This document shows positions 47,347 to 57,968 of a stretch of DNA of 64,000 nt, piece after piece (position 1 is the first letter of the stretch; each line of letters starts with the position of its first letter). A program made the translations under genes and the position numbers. The DNA is from Polynucleobacter brandtiae. Lineage in GTDB: Bacteria; Pseudomonadota; Gammaproteobacteria; Burkholderiales; Burkholderiaceae. Under the pieces are notes generated by a model, which made no database searches, had not been told where the DNA came from, and saw nothing but the letters and a program-made list of their open reading frames with translations. The DNA lies in assembly GCF_002797575.1 (NCBI RefSeq), contig NZ_PGTX01000001.1, positions 248,001 through 312,000 on the forward strand. The letters run 5' to 3'.

Positions 47347-50300
47347 TAAACAGCTCCCTGAGCTTTTGTAAAGGTACGGCCTCTAAACCATCCATAGATA
47401 ACAGGTAACACCAAAAGAGTCAAAATTGTCGTTGTAATCATGCCGCCAACGATCACGAGTGCCAATGGACGTTGAGCCTCAGAACCTATTGCATGCGATA
47501 AGGCTGCGGGCAATAAACCCAAACCAGCCAACATGGCAGTCATTAATACAGGGCGGACACGTAGGGAGGCGCCTTCTACCATCGCATTTTTCATTCCAAC
47601 ATGGTCCTCTGCGATAGTTTTATTGATGTAAGAGATCAAGATAACGCCATCCTGAATCGCTATACCAAACAGCGACAAAAACCCAAATAGAGCCGAAATA
47701 CTCAGAGTCTCTCCGCCAAAATGTAAGGCAATAATCCCACCGATCGCTGCAAAAGGTACGTTTATCAACACAATTACTGCATCACGCACATTACCAAGCG
47801 CCGTCACCAACAACAGAAAAATAGCTATCAAAGTCAAAGGAATGATCACCATCAACTTTTTCTGGGCTGCCTTCATTTGATTAAATTGACCATCCCATGA
47901 AATTGAATAATTTCCAGGCAACGAAACATTTCTCTCAACTAAGAATTTAGCATCCTCGACAGCGCTACCTAAGTCACGACCACGCACACTGAAGATCACA
48001 GCAATATAGCGTTTTCCTGCCTCCCGATAGATGAAGAACGGGCCATCAGTTAACTTTACAGTCGCCACCATATTGAGGGGGATTTTAATTCCGCTAGGAG
48101 TATCGATTAATAAAGCCGAGATATCAGGCACATCATTGCGACTTGCTTCGTTCAGTCGCACAGCCACGCCAAATGTCTTCTCATCTTCTAAGAAGTTGGT
48201 TACAGATGAACCCCCAATAGCATTGGCGACTAGGGTCTGAATATCATTCACATTAATGGCATATCGCGCAGCTCGCTCACGATCAATTTGAATATTTAAA
48301 GTTGGTTGACCCAGCTCTCGTAAGATCCCCTCGTCTTCAATGCCCTGAACCTTCTTGAGTTGCTCAAGAACCTCAACTGCCTTTTGATTAAGTACCTCAA
48401 GGTCTGATCCATAAATCTTGATTGAATTTTCACCTTTAACACCGGATAGAGCTTCATTGACGTTGTCTTGAATATACTGGGAGAAGCTATAGGTGACACC
48501 AGGAATCGTATTCAACTCCTCTTGAAGTCGCTTAATTAGCTTAGCCTTACTGCTATTTTTAGGCATGTCCTCAGGCGCCTTGAGATAGAGCCCATATTCT
48601 TGATTAAAAACACCTGTTGAATCAGTGCCGTCATCAGGGCGCCCAATTTGAACAGCAACCTTCTCTAACTCCGGTTGCTTAATAAATTTCTCCCGCAACT
48701 CATTCGCAATTTTGATTGAATAGTTTAGGTCAACGGTATTAGGGAGCACTACTCTGAGCCAAATATTATTTTCCTCGAGCGTGGGCAGAAAGGCAGTGCC
48801 CAAACGTGTAGCACTAAATAGCGTCACTGCCAATATTAATAGTGAGATAGAAATCACATGCCGAGGATAGTCCATCCATTTGCGCAATAGGGGCCGATAA
48901 AGCCGCAACATCCAAGAAATAAACTTAGGCGGAGAATGGCTAAAGTTTTTTGAAAAGGCTAGAGAAAGCATCGCCGGAATAAAGGTAAGACTTAAGATAA
49001 TTGAAGCAATCAATGCAAAACCCATGGTGAATGCCATAGGTTTAAAAATAATTCCCTCGACACCACCCATCAAGAATAAGGGGGAATAAGCAACAATAAT
49101 AATGCTGGTCGAATACACCATCGCCCGTTGAACTTCGCTTGTTGCCAAAATAATGCCTTGGTTAACTCGTTTGTGGTCATCCTCTAGATGTCGCATTACA
49201 TTTTCAGTAATGATCACGGCAGCATCCACAATTACCCCAAAATCAATGGCACCCAAGGAGATGAGGTTTGCTGGTACGTTAAAAATATACATCTGAATAA
49301 ACGATACGCACAGTGCAAGTGGAATCACAGCAGCTACCACCATAGCAGCTCTAAAATTACCCAAGAAAATATAAAGCAATGCTAGGACCATTGTGATCCC
49401 AAAAAACATTGTATGTTTTACCGTTCCAACAGTAATATCTAATAAAACCTGACGATCGTAAAAGGGTTTGACCTGAATGCCTGGGGGCAAAATATGATCA
49501 TTGATAGTTGCAATTTTATCCCTCACGCGAGCCAATACCTCTGAGGCATTTTCTCCGCGACGCAGATACACGATACCCTCAACAGCATCTGGATTGTCAT
49601 TGAATTCAAAAATACCTAATCTTGGGGCATTACCAATAACCACCTCGGCTACGTCGCCAATACGAATAGGGGTGCCTTTATTCACTACGATGACTACTTG
49701 CTTTATGTCATCTAAATTTCTCAGAAGGCCTACACCACGGACAACAAACTGCTGAGACCCACTGGGTAAAACACCACCGCCAGTATTGTCATTCGCACTT
49801 GTTAAGGCTGCAATAACTTGTGCAACACTAACATTCTTGGACTGAAGGCTTTCAGGACTGATGATGACCTGATACTGCCTTACCTTGCCACCAAAAGAAG
49901 AGATATCAGCAACTCCAGGGGTTTGCTTCAGCTCTTTATAAATCTCATAATTTTGTAACGTTTTTAGGCGTGTTGGACTTGCGTAGTCTGACTGAACTTG
50001 GTAGCGCAAGATTTCACCAGTAGCATCAGAGTCAGGACTTACGCTTGAATTAACGCCCTGAGGAAAGGTAATATTTCCAAGATTAGAGATAAATGTCTGG
50101 CGCGACTTAAATGGATCGGCAGAATCTTCAAATTTCAAAGTGACTACTGAAAGACCAAATAAAGATACGGAGCGAAATGTTTTTACCCCAGGAATGCCAG
50201 CTAGAGCATTCTCAACAGGAATAGTAACCTGCTGTTCTACTTCCGTTGTACTTCTACCAGGCCATTGTGAAATTGCCTGAATTGTCAGTGGGGCTACCCC

Positions 50301-50426
50301 GGGATAGGGTTGAATGGGTAATTGCTTCAAACTGAAAGCGCCAATGATGAGCAGCACAACTGAACACACCAGTATCAATATGCGCTTCTGAATGACATCC
50401 CGTATAAAAGAGGTTACAAAGCTCAA
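47346..50426 (-). CDS. Heavy-metal-type RND efflux pump inner membrane protein
   Basis: A 1026-residue HME-RND (CzcA/CusA-like) protein: one N-terminal helix, a periplasmic loop, then two six-helix groups. The segment-4 signature reads [15 protein letters not shown] (395-409), of the HME type but with DAA rather than the DGA of many Zn/Co pumps, so I do not name a metal. It starts at TTG 50426 directly after the upstream TAA; the Shine-Dalgarno AGGAGGAGTAA is excellent and supports that rare start. It is the third gene of a porter-adapter-channel operon. Confidence 0.9.
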   Translation of the reverse strand: MSFVTSFIRDVIQKRILILVCSVVLLIIGAFSLKQLPIQPYPGVAPLTIQAISQWPGRSTTEVEQQVTIPVENALAGIPGVKTFRSVSLFGLSVVTLKFEDSADPFKSRQTFISNLGNITFPQGVNSSVSPDSDATGEILRYQVQSDYASPTRLKTLQNYEIYKELKQTPGVADISSFGGKVRQYQVIISPESLQSKNVSVAQVIAALTSANDNTGGGVLPSGSQQFVVRGVGLLRNLDDIKQVVIVVNKGTPIRIGDVAEVVIGNAPRLGIFEFNDNPDAVEGIVYLRRGENASEVLARVRDKIATINDHILPPGIQVKPFYDRQVLLDITVGTVKHTMFFGITMVLALLYIFLGNFRAAMVVAAVIPLALCVSFIQMYIFNVPANLISLGAIDFGVIVDAAVIITENVMRHLEDDHKRVNQGIILATSEVQRAMVYSTSIIIVAYSPLFLMGGVEGIIFKPMAFTMGFALIASIILSLTFIPAMLSLAFSKNFSHSPPKFISWMLRLYRPLLRKWMDYPRHVISISLLILAVTLFSATRLGTAFLPTLEENNIWLRVVLPNTVDLNYSIKIANELREKFIKQPELEKVAVQIGRPDDGTDSTGVFNQEYGLYLKAPEDMPKNSSKAKLIKRLQEELNTIPGVTYSFSQYIQDNVNEALSGVKGENSIKIYGSDLEVLNQKAVEVLEQLKKVQGIEDEGILRELGQPTLNIQIDRERAARYAINVNDIQTLVANAIGGSSVTNFLEDEKTFGVAVRLNEASRNDVPDISALLIDTPSGIKIPLNMVATVKLTDGPFFIYREAGKRYIAVIFSVRGRDLGSAVEDAKFLVERNVSLPGNYSISWDGQFNQMKAAQKKLMVIIPLTLIAIFLLLVTALGNVRDAVIVLINVPFAAIGGIIALHFGGETLSISALFGFLSLFGIAIQDGVILISYINKTIAEDHVGMKNAMVEGASLRVRPVLMTAMLAGLGLLPAALSHAIGSEAQRPLALVIVGGMITTTILTLLVLPVIYGWFRGRTFTKAQGAV

Positions 50427-51686
50427 TTACTCCTCCTGTTTCGCAAAGCGGTCATTTAATAAAACTGCGCCATCAGTAAGCACCTGCATACCGGGCTCAA
50501 TTCCCTCGGTAACGGCAAAGCGCTTTCCATCCAAGTCGTAGCCGCTTACTGCAAATCGCCTAAATTTGTCTGCACCAGTTCTAATAATTACGTAACGCAT
50601 TTCACGCACTCGCACAATTGCTGACTGAGGCAACACAACAGCATCGGCTGTTCCAGTTTGCAACTTAGCGGAGATATACATGTCGGAGCGCAAAAGACCA
50701 TCAATATTCTCAACATCACAACGGATTAATAAAGTTCTCGTTTCTGGGTCAATCGCAGGGGCAATGTAGTTTGCCTTAGCAATGAATTCTTTATCGGGAT
50801 AGGCTTCCGATCGCAATATTAAGGTTTGCCCTTTTTGGATTCTACGAATATCTTGCTCAAAAATATTTCCTAAAAACCATAGCGCTTTAGGATCAGCTAG
50901 AGTAGCCATGACATCACCCGCACTAACAACAGCACCTGGATCTACAGCGCGCTTAACCACAACACCCTCAATGGGTGAGTGCATTATCAGATTATTTTGT
51001 GACTTACCGCTTCTTTCTAGGGCTTTGATGTCACCGTCACTGGCGCCTAAATTACGCATGCGGTTTGCAGCAGCCTGTTGAGTGATCTGCGCATCTCCTA
51101 ACAAATCACCCATCGATTTATTTGACTGAAGAATTTGCGCCGTTTTGGAAGAAAGTAAATACTCTTGCTGGGCAGAAATATACTCTGGGCTATATAACTC
51201 GATTACTGGTGAACCAACATTAATTGAGGCACCATCAAAAGCGTAAATACGCTCCACTCTTCCAGGCGCCCGTGCTGATAGCACTTTTGACTTTTCGGCA
51301 TTAAAGGCCAAGCGCCCAGGGACTTTTATTTCAACCGGAACAGACACCTTTTCAGCATTTTGAAAAATATATATATTTGGATCGAGGGTGATACCAGTTA
51401 GAGTAATCTCCATTGCACCCGTTTTTTCAATTCGGAGACTGCGGTCAGATTTTTCCAATTTAATTGGACGGTTTACGTTAAAAATTAAACCAATGATGAT
51501 GCCTATTAGTAAAACAGAAAAACAAGTAAAGCCTAAACGAATGCGTGCGCGTGTTTCAAACTTTAGGGCCCAATAAGCGGCTACAAAAGTTGTTTTTTTC
51601 TCATTCACTTTATGTAAAACATGTGCCAATAACTTGAGCAAATGTTGCTTCACTTTATCCAATAGCCGAGTTATCTTTTCCTTCAT
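50427..51686 (-). CDS. RND periplasmic adaptor (membrane fusion) protein
   Basis: A 419-residue CusB/CzcB-like adaptor. A long basic N-terminal region (about 50 residues) precedes one membrane helix (LGFTCFSVLLIGIIIGLIF), then barrel-sandwich and helical hairpin segments (FDGASINVGSPVIELYSPEYISAQQEYL), and a beta-barrel domain. It links the inner pump to the outer channel. The N-terminal extension is longer than usual. It lies 8 bp after the channel gene. Confidence 0.87.
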   Translation of the reverse strand: MKEKITRLLDKVKQHLLKLLAHVLHKVNEKKTTFVAAYWALKFETRARIRLGFTCFSVLLIGIIIGLIFNVNRPIKLEKSDRSLRIEKTGAMEITLTGITLDPNIYIFQNAEKVSVPVEIKVPGRLAFNAEKSKVLSARAPGRVERIYAFDGASINVGSPVIELYSPEYISAQQEYLLSSKTAQILQSNKSMGDLLGDAQITQQAAANRMRNLGASDGDIKALERSGKSQNNLIMHSPIEGVVVKRAVDPGAVVSAGDVMATLADPKALWFLGNIFEQDIRRIQKGQTLILRSEAYPDKEFIAKANYIAPAIDPETRTLLIRCDVENIDGLLRSDMYISAKLQTGTADAVVLPQSAIVRVREMRYVIIRTGADKFRRFAVSGYDLDGKRFAVTEGIEPGMQVLTDGAVLLNDRFAKQEE

Positions 51687-51694
51687 GCTGCTCC

Positions 51695-53236
51695 CTAAAA
51701 AGGTTCTTTACCAGCTGTAGCCAGTAATACTGTTTGCGCCTGCAAGAGATTGCTCTGTGCAAATGCTAATTGAACTTCAAGTGCGCGTAATTGCGTTTGT
51801 GCTGTGAGTAGATCATTAAACCCTTGCCCATTATTTGAGTACTGAGTTAAGGCAACCTTATATGCAGCATCCGCCTGCGGAACTTGGCGATCTCTTAAAA
51901 ATTGATTTTGGTTTTTGGCTTGCTCAAATGCAGCGTAGGCACTGTTGACTGCCAGCACAATCTGCTGGCGATTAGATATATTACCCGCCTCAGCTGCAGC
52001 TTGATTACGCTGTGCCTGCTCAACACCATACTTTTCCTTGGTAAAGAAATACAAAGGAATAACCAGATCAAGCTCAAGTTGATAGAACATCGTTCCATTA
52101 TTGGATGCAAAGGGGCCTCGTGGCGTGAAGGATGAGCCAATCACCTGAAAGTCTGGCAGATAAGCTTTTTTAGCAAGATCCACACCCTTGCGTGCAGCCT
52201 CTAGTTGCAAGGCAGAGCTCTTGAGGGAGGGATGACTAGATTCGGCGTAGTCCTCCAATTCGAGTAAGGTAGGCACGTTATTAATTGCACGAGATACATC
52301 ACCCCGCAACACAAGACGCTCTCTTGAATGACGGCCTACTAAGGTATTAATGTTGTTGAGTGAGACTTGCAGCTGACGCTCAACATTAAACTGATCGGCC
52401 TGCGCAGCACTTTGTGATACCTGGGCATTGAGATACTCCACATATGCAGCAGCATTATTAGAGTAACGCGCTCTGGCTACATTCTTAATCATCTCTAAGC
52501 GCATTACGGATTCTTTGAGAGCCTGCAACTGCTTCTGTGATGCTAACGCGTTGTAATAGAGGGTAGAGAGTTGGGCGCCCAACTGCAAGTAAGTCGATTC
52601 ACTTTGAGCCAGCAGCGCTTCGGCATTGGTATTGGCGATATCGGACGCAAGACTTTTCTTGCCGGGAAACTGAAACGGCTGCGCAATAGAAATAGAGTTA
52701 TTACTGCTAATACCGCCAGGATTCTGTTGTGAAGGTGCATTTGCCCCACCCAATGCAAATGGTGATCCCGGTGGCATACCAGACCAAACCAGTCCGACCT
52801 GTGGATTAGCCGGTGCGTTAATTTGCGGTACGGTTGCCTTGGCAGAAAGATAGGATTCGCGCAAAGAAGATAGCTGCGGATTGTTCAACTTCAGCTCTAA
52901 CCAGAGCTGCCGTAAATCCATATCTGAAGGTCCGGATGGCGTCCCCTTGGTATAAATCTTTGGAGTATCTTTTGAAGTCACCGGGGCAAAGAGAGATGCT
53001 GCTTTAGCAGGGTTTGAGCCAGAACTGAGCTCGCTGCTGATCGCTGGTGGAGCTACTAGCAAATCCTTGGAATCACTCGTCTGAACAGTCACACTGGCGG
53101 GCGTATTTTGACTAAAGCACGGATTGATCAGTAATAGGCTAGCTGTAGCGGCAACAATGTAAGCCACCCGCAGCGGCAGGCGCACATGTAAGAAGGTCAA
53201 AATAGCGATGTTAGTTTTGTGATGGCTGAGAATCAA
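51695..53236 (-). CDS. TolC/CzcC-type outer-membrane efflux protein
   Basis: A 513-residue outer membrane factor: signal peptide ending near INPCFS, then two long-helix repeats (LSSLRESYLSAKATVP..., ARYSNNAAAYVEYLNAQVSQSAAQADQF; and the later ALTQYSNNGQGFNDLLTAQTQLRALE). Start is a TTG at 53236 with GAGG about 9 bp ahead; GTG codons at 53185 and 53164 are alternatives that also leave a signal peptide. First gene of the efflux operon. Confidence 0.84.
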   Translation of the reverse strand: MILSHHKTNIAILTFLHVRLPLRVAYIVAATASLLLINPCFSQNTPASVTVQTSDSKDLLVAPPAISSELSSGSNPAKAASLFAPVTSKDTPKIYTKGTPSGPSDMDLRQLWLELKLNNPQLSSLRESYLSAKATVPQINAPANPQVGLVWSGMPPGSPFALGGANAPSQQNPGGISSNNSISIAQPFQFPGKKSLASDIANTNAEALLAQSESTYLQLGAQLSTLYYNALASQKQLQALKESVMRLEMIKNVARARYSNNAAAYVEYLNAQVSQSAAQADQFNVERQLQVSLNNINTLVGRHSRERLVLRGDVSRAINNVPTLLELEDYAESSHPSLKSSALQLEAARKGVDLAKKAYLPDFQVIGSSFTPRGPFASNNGTMFYQLELDLVIPLYFFTKEKYGVEQAQRNQAAAEAGNISNRQQIVLAVNSAYAAFEQAKNQNQFLRDRQVPQADAAYKVALTQYSNNGQGFNDLLTAQTQLRALEVQLAFAQSNLLQAQTVLLATAGKEPF

Positions 53237-53320
53237 ATCGACTGCCTCTGAAAATCTGTATTAATGCTATTTTTATGATCCCAAATGCAGATTTTCTTGC
53301 ATTCATTGCGGGTTGCAGTG

Positions 53321-53349
53321 ATTATAGGCGAGATAGACCAAAAGTCTAT
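53321..53349 (-). promoter_or_regulatory. Likely promoter and operator of the RND operon
   Basis: On the minus strand a perfect TATAAT (53321-53326) lies about 85 bp upstream of the channel gene. A 17-bp dyad, ATAGAC-N5-GTCTAT (53333-53349), occupies the region between -10 and -35. There is no good -35 box, as expected at a promoter needing an activator or carrying a repressor site there. No regulator gene is adjacent. Confidence 0.5.
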
Positions 53350-53421
53350 AGATTAAGTATTTGTAACTTATTGATTCTAAACGCAATAATTATATTTACT
53401 CGCGTCTAAGCAATTAAAAGA

Positions 53422-54849
53422 CTAAAACTCAGCATGTATTCGAAAAGACAGAATGTTGACTGGGCCGCGGGCAGCGTTATAGGCGGGGTTAATCACGTGT
53501 TGAAAGTTCAACCCTGCCAGAACATTATGAACAACCATTGCGTTGTAATACACCTCGCTAATCCGCTCCGGCGTATAGGAGATAGTTTGATTGCGGCTGG
53601 CATAGTCACCAATGAAATATGAAACACCTCCTGACTGGAGATAGCTGCGGCGGTAACTTGATAAACCGTTTTGCATCATTGAGATACCGACGCTATCTTT
53701 TGGGCGCTGCCAGCTTGACCCATTCATTCCTAGACCAACTGAAATGGAGTTATCCGCCTCAGTAAATGACATCGTCTCTGTATGGCCATCTGATGTGAAG
53801 GCGCGTGCGTAAATACCTAAATCCTTGGTTAATGCTTGCTCCCCGTGAATACCGACGCCCGTTTTAATCTGGGCGCTAGAGCGAACATTATTGATGGCCT
53901 GTGTTCCCTGAGCATTATTCTGGATAACGTAGTTTGTCGCATCCTGAAAACGAGCCAGGATCATTTTGTTGCGGTAAGCCAAAACACTCACCTTACCTGG
54001 TAATTTGGCAATATAGTGTTGGCGCTCTACTTCTACCTGATCGCCATAGCTATTAAAAATTTGCCAATTGAGGTCACGGCCATTGGGTGATTTTGGTGCC
54101 AGCATTCGAGAGGCGCGCATGACCCAGTTATCCAGATACCACTCCCCTGCTAAGCCCCAGCTGTAACCACGAGCATCAGCAGCATAGTCATATGCTAAGT
54201 AGGTCATATTGCCCCAGTTCATAAACTGTATACGGGGATCTTTAGCGTAACGACTATCATCAAAAATATCTAAAGTGGAAAACTGACCGCCAGTAATTAC
54301 CACGCGATTGCTGCTCACTGTTTGCGTGATTTGATTGGCTTCGTTTTCCAGAACGACTTTATCACCCTCCTGATTTAGGGTTTGGCGAACAAACGCACGC
54401 GCGGAGTAAAACTTCGCAGCCGCCCCATTAGCTTTAGTAGCCTCTCCGTTGGTAAAACCCCCCAATCCAGTCAAGCCAGAAAATGCTACGCCAGAAACTA
54501 CCTCAGGGTTGAAGTACACATCTGTATTCGGTGCGATACGTGCACCCAAGTACAAGGTACCTGACCAGGTGTAACTCATGGCCTTATCTGCATTTAGACT
54601 ATTCATCCCCGAATAAGAGGATGTGAAGTTGTTATAACGTTGATTAATGTAGGTAGTTTGACCGTGTATGTTTACCGGTAAGCCAAAGAGAGTGCCTTCA
54701 GTGGGCAAATCTTGAATCGGTGACGCAAAACTGGCTACCTGATCGGCGCCTGATCCTGCCTTTTGAGCAAATACAGTTGTACTAAGGAACACACTTAATG
54801 TGACACTCAATACACCGAGTAAAAGCAGAGAATCAGGCTTGCGGGTCAT
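53422..54849 (-). CDS. Carbohydrate-selective porin, OprB family
   Basis: A 475-residue outer-membrane protein with signal peptide (ending TTVFAQ) and a C-terminal Phe (HAEF), typical of a beta-barrel. Alternating strands and features such as HGQTTYINQRYNNFTSSYSG, and ITGGQFSTLDIFDDSRYA, match OprB-like porins. Bacteria of this type use such channels for small solutes, not only sugars. It stands upstream of the efflux genes but has its own promoter region and a gap of 185 bp after it. Confidence 0.82.
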   Translation of the reverse strand: MTRKPDSLLLLGVLSVTLSVFLSTTVFAQKAGSGADQVASFASPIQDLPTEGTLFGLPVNIHGQTTYINQRYNNFTSSYSGMNSLNADKAMSYTWSGTLYLGARIAPNTDVYFNPEVVSGVAFSGLTGLGGFTNGEATKANGAAAKFYSARAFVRQTLNQEGDKVVLENEANQITQTVSSNRVVITGGQFSTLDIFDDSRYAKDPRIQFMNWGNMTYLAYDYAADARGYSWGLAGEWYLDNWVMRASRMLAPKSPNGRDLNWQIFNSYGDQVEVERQHYIAKLPGKVSVLAYRNKMILARFQDATNYVIQNNAQGTQAINNVRSSAQIKTGVGIHGEQALTKDLGIYARAFTSDGHTETMSFTEADNSISVGLGMNGSSWQRPKDSVGISMMQNGLSSYRRSYLQSGGVSYFIGDYASRNQTISYTPERISEVYYNAMVVHNVLAGLNFQHVINPAYNAARGPVNILSFRIHAEF

Positions 54850-54921
54850 TCACGATTTCACAATAATTAGTGGAGGTAGCCCTCAAGAGGTCTAAAACAG
54901 GAATACTAAGGTAGGTGTTTA

Positions 54922-54937
54922 GCGTTGAGTTCAACGC
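54922..54937. promoter_or_regulatory. Operator-like palindrome upstream of the porin gene
   Basis: GCGTTGAGTTCAACGC is a perfect inverted repeat with 7-bp arms, about 75 bp upstream of the porin ATG. No convincing -10/-35 pair could be fixed around it. Confidence 0.45.
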
Positions 54938-55033
54938 ATACACAAGGCAAATTATCACTAAAAAGTATCAATTTACCTAGAATTTATGTCGTTTTAGTGA
55001 CCGATACAGCTGCTCAGAAGCCGTGTTGGGTGC

Positions 55034-55657
55034 TTAGCTAACAGAGCGACGATCCATTAGCGCTCTGGCCAAGGTTCCAGCATCAACATATTCAAGCTCA
55101 CCTCCTACCGGAATACCTCTGGCTATTCTGGTGACTTTGATGCCCTTAGATTTCAAGACTTCACCAATATAGTGCGCAGTAGCCTCACCTTCACTAGTGA
55201 AATTCGTGGCCAGGACAACCTCTCTCACCGCTATACCAGCAGTGGGGGCTTCGATACGGTTGAGTAATCGATCAAAATGAATCTCATTAGGCCCCATGCC
55301 ATCCAGCGGTGAAATACGACCCATCAGTACAAAGTAATTTCCTTTGAAGCTTAGAGTCTGCTCTACCATGACTTGGTCCGCTGGCGTCTCCACAATACAA
55401 AGTAAGGATGGATCACGGCGATCGTCACTGCAGGTAATACAAATCGGGGTTTCTGAAAAGGTATTACAGCAAGCACAGTGACCCACCGTTTCTACCGCTT
55501 CTCCTAGTGACTGCGCTAACAAGGCTGCGCCATTACGGTCGTGCTGAAGCAAATAGAAGGCCATGCGCTGCGCTGACTTTGGCCCAACACCCGGCAACAC
55601 TCTGAGCGCTTCAATCAAGCGACCAAGCGCATCTTGAGGCGTTTCTTGACGTGCCAT
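55034..55657 (-). CDS. recR: Recombination mediator RecR
   Basis: A 207-residue RecR: helix-hairpin-helix [17 protein letters not shown], four-Cys zinc finger [16 protein letters not shown], and TOPRIM domain ([15 protein letters not shown]... [16 protein letters not shown]). It helps RecF/RecO load RecA at gaps. It lies 15 bp after ybaB on the same strand; dnaX-ybaB-recR is a conserved order. Confidence 0.96.
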   Translation of the reverse strand: MARQETPQDALGRLIEALRVLPGVGPKSAQRMAFYLLQHDRNGAALLAQSLGEAVETVGHCACCNTFSETPICITCSDDRRDPSLLCIVETPADQVMVEQTLSFKGNYFVLMGRISPLDGMGPNEIHFDRLLNRIEAPTAGIAVREVVLATNFTSEGEATAHYIGEVLKSKGIKVTRIARGIPVGGELEYVDAGTLARALMDRRSVS

Positions 55658-55671
55658 TTAGAAATTCGCCA

Positions 55672-55995
55672 TCAAAATGGGAGCTTAAAACCAGGAGGCA
55701 TTGGCATGCCAGCAGTAGCGCCAGACATCACTTGCGTATTGGCAGCCTCTACTTGTTTGAATGCTTGGGCATAGGCAGTCAAAATTAAGTCTTCCAACAT
55801 CTCACGATCATCCATAGCAGCTGGATCAATCTGCACACGCTTCATCTCATGCTTACCAGAAATTGTCACTATGACTAAGCCATTAGCTGCTTGGCCACTC
55901 ACTTCTAGCGCAGCCAATTGCTCTTGCGCAACTTTCATCTTTTCTTGCATCTGCTGGGCCTGTTTCATCAAGCCAGCAAGGCCACCTTTCATCAT
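55672..55995 (-). CDS. ybaB: YbaB/EbfC nucleoid-associated protein
   Basis: A 107-residue protein: MMKGGLAGLMKQAQQMQEKMKVAQEQLA, then GLVIVTISGKHEMKRVQIDP and a Gly/Met/Pro-rich end. It forms a tweezer-like DNA-binding dimer. It sits between dnaX and recR, as in most bacteria. Confidence 0.95.
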   Translation of the reverse strand: MMKGGLAGLMKQAQQMQEKMKVAQEQLAALEVSGQAANGLVIVTISGKHEMKRVQIDPAAMDDREMLEDLILTAYAQAFKQVEAANTQVMSGATAGMPMPPGFKLPF

Positions 55996-56108
55996 CGCTT
56001 CTATTCCTTTGTATACAAATGGGTTGATATTGGTTTGCTGATAATAATAAGAGTGAATGCAAATGTAAGGGTCAAAGTAAAGGCAAGCGTAAGAGAGTAA
56101 AGCCAGCC

Positions 56109-57773
56109 TTATAGCGGCTTAACAGAACCACCAACTACGGTTGCCCCAAATTCTCTTTCCAACTGCTGAATGAAAGGATCTTGGGCAATCATTTGCTCAG
56201 CATTTTGTCTTTTCTCTTGATGAATCTGGGCGTCTACCTTGGCAACCGTCTTCACTTCAACTGCACCCTTCTCAATGATGACCTTCACCGGCTTCCCAAA
56301 GTGTGTGCTCAAGACATCTGCCAGACGACCAACTGAAGCATCTGAGGCAAGCTGTGGCATGGGAGTCACAATCGTTACACGCACACCCGCAGCAGAATCA
56401 TGCCACTCTTGTAGTTCAGTTTGAAACGCCAACTGCTGAACCATTCCTTTGAACGGTAACTGACGCATCAAGGCATGCCAGTCTGGGCGATCGGCACTGG
56501 AAGGACTCAGATCTGCTGGCGCTGCCATCGCTGGAACCGGGGCAACCGATGCTGAGATGGGGATAGGCACAGATCTTACGGAAGCAGATACCGCTAACGC
56601 TGACGGAGCTATTGGTTTGGGGGTATTTCCGACGGGAGGTGATCCGCCCGATCTAGGAGCATTGGGCGAATCATTTCCAGGGCGAAAAGCGAGCATACGC
56701 AAGAGCGTCATGGCAAATCCAGTTTGCTCATCTGGCGCAAGCGATAAATCAGGGCGACTCGTGATGCTGATTTGATAGAAGAGTTGAGCTTCCTCCCTAC
56801 TTAATACAGCCGCCAAACGACGAATTTCTGCTGCTTCTGGCCAATCCTCTAAAACGGATTCAGGAACAATTTGAGCGGCAGCAATTTTCTGAATCAAACT
56901 TGATAGATCGGCTAATGCTAAAGAGAAAGACATACTGCGCTCACCCATCTCGTTCGCGATCGCTAAAAGCGTTGCACCATCCTTGCTAATTAAAGAGTCC
57001 AGAATGCGAATAAGGTAGGCGTCATCTAGGGTACCCAGCATGCCCCTTACAGCCTCTTCAGAAACTTTGCCAGCAGCATAAGCAATGGCTTGGTCCGTCA
57101 ATGAGAGCGCATCCCGCATCGAGCCTTGTGCCGCCTTAGCCAATACCCGTAGTGCATTAGTTTCATGAGCCACATTTTCTGCAGCGAGTACCTTTTCCAA
57201 GTGCTCAACAATTAAAGGTACTGGCATTTGCTTTAGGTTGAACTGTAGGCACCGCGACAAAATGGTGACTGGAATCTTTTGAGGGTCAGTGGTTGCTAGA
57301 ATAAATTTAACGTGCTCTGGTGGTTCTTCTAAAGTCTTGAGCATGGCATTAAAGGCATGGTTTGTGAGCATATGCACCTCATCAATCATGTAAACCTTAT
57401 AACGCGCATTGCTAGGTGCGTAAGCCGACTTTTCCAATAACTGGGCCATCTCATCGACACCCCGATTACTTGCAGCGTCCATTTCAATATAGTCAACAAA
57501 CCGACCTGCATCGATTTCCAAGCAAGCTGGGCATTTTCCGCAAGGCTCCGAAGTCATCCGACCTTGACCATCTTCCCCAGTGCAATTGAGAGCTTTTGCC
57601 ATAATTCGGGCAATAGTGGTCTTACCTACCCCGCGGGTGCCTGTAAAGAGCCAGGCATGGTGAAGGCGGCCCTGGTCTAGAGCATGGGTCAAGGCCTTGA
57701 CTACATGGTCCTGTCCCACCAATTGGGAGAATGTTTTAGGGCGCCACGAACGGGCTAAAGCTAAAGCTGTCAT
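56109..57773 (-). CDS. dnaX: DNA polymerase III subunit tau
   Basis: A 554-residue clamp-loader ATPase: Walker A GTRGVGKTTIARI, zinc Cys of CTGED...CGKCPAC, Walker B YMIDEVHML, and sensor LKTLEEPPEHVKFILATTD, then a Pro/Ala/Ser-rich linker and a C-terminal domain. No A-rich slippery heptamer was found in it, so a separate gamma form by frameshifting is not evident. It is divergent from ffs, with 31 bp between. Confidence 0.96.
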   Translation of the reverse strand: MTALALARSWRPKTFSQLVGQDHVVKALTHALDQGRLHHAWLFTGTRGVGKTTIARIMAKALNCTGEDGQGRMTSEPCGKCPACLEIDAGRFVDYIEMDAASNRGVDEMAQLLEKSAYAPSNARYKVYMIDEVHMLTNHAFNAMLKTLEEPPEHVKFILATTDPQKIPVTILSRCLQFNLKQMPVPLIVEHLEKVLAAENVAHETNALRVLAKAAQGSMRDALSLTDQAIAYAAGKVSEEAVRGMLGTLDDAYLIRILDSLISKDGATLLAIANEMGERSMSFSLALADLSSLIQKIAAAQIVPESVLEDWPEAAEIRRLAAVLSREEAQLFYQISITSRPDLSLAPDEQTGFAMTLLRMLAFRPGNDSPNAPRSGGSPPVGNTPKPIAPSALAVSASVRSVPIPISASVAPVPAMAAPADLSPSSADRPDWHALMRQLPFKGMVQQLAFQTELQEWHDSAAGVRVTIVTPMPQLASDASVGRLADVLSTHFGKPVKVIIEKGAVEVKTVAKVDAQIHQEKRQNAEQMIAQDPFIQQLEREFGATVVGGSVKPL

Positions 57774-57804
57774 GTATTACATTCTAACAAGCTAAAATAG
57801 AATT

Positions 57805-57902
57805 GGACGGGCCTCCTCGCATGGTGGGCTGGATAACCTGGTCAGGTCGGGAACGAAGCAGCCAAACCCATTCTCTGCCAGTGCCGGGGGTCAGGCTCGT
57901 CC
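57805..57902 (+). ncRNA. ffs: 4.5S signal recognition particle RNA
   Basis: The ends GGACGGGCCT and AGGCTCGTCC pair. Inside are the SRP landmarks GGTCAGGTCGGGAACGAAGCAGCC, given here as GGTCAGGTCGGGAACG then AAGCAGCC: the GGAA tetraloop hairpin with the symmetric Ffh-binding bulge. A TAAAAT box at 57793-57798 fits a -10 for a start at 57805. It binds Ffh for membrane protein targeting. Confidence 0.95.
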
Positions 57903-57968
57903 ACCCTATTTTGTAAGTCGTTGTTTGTTAATGGATTAAGATTTTATGAGGTCCTAATACAGCGATTT

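Noticed and set aside
56109..57773. Programmed frameshift in dnaX producing gamma
   Set aside because: No A-AAA-AAG-type slippery heptamer was found on the coding strand.
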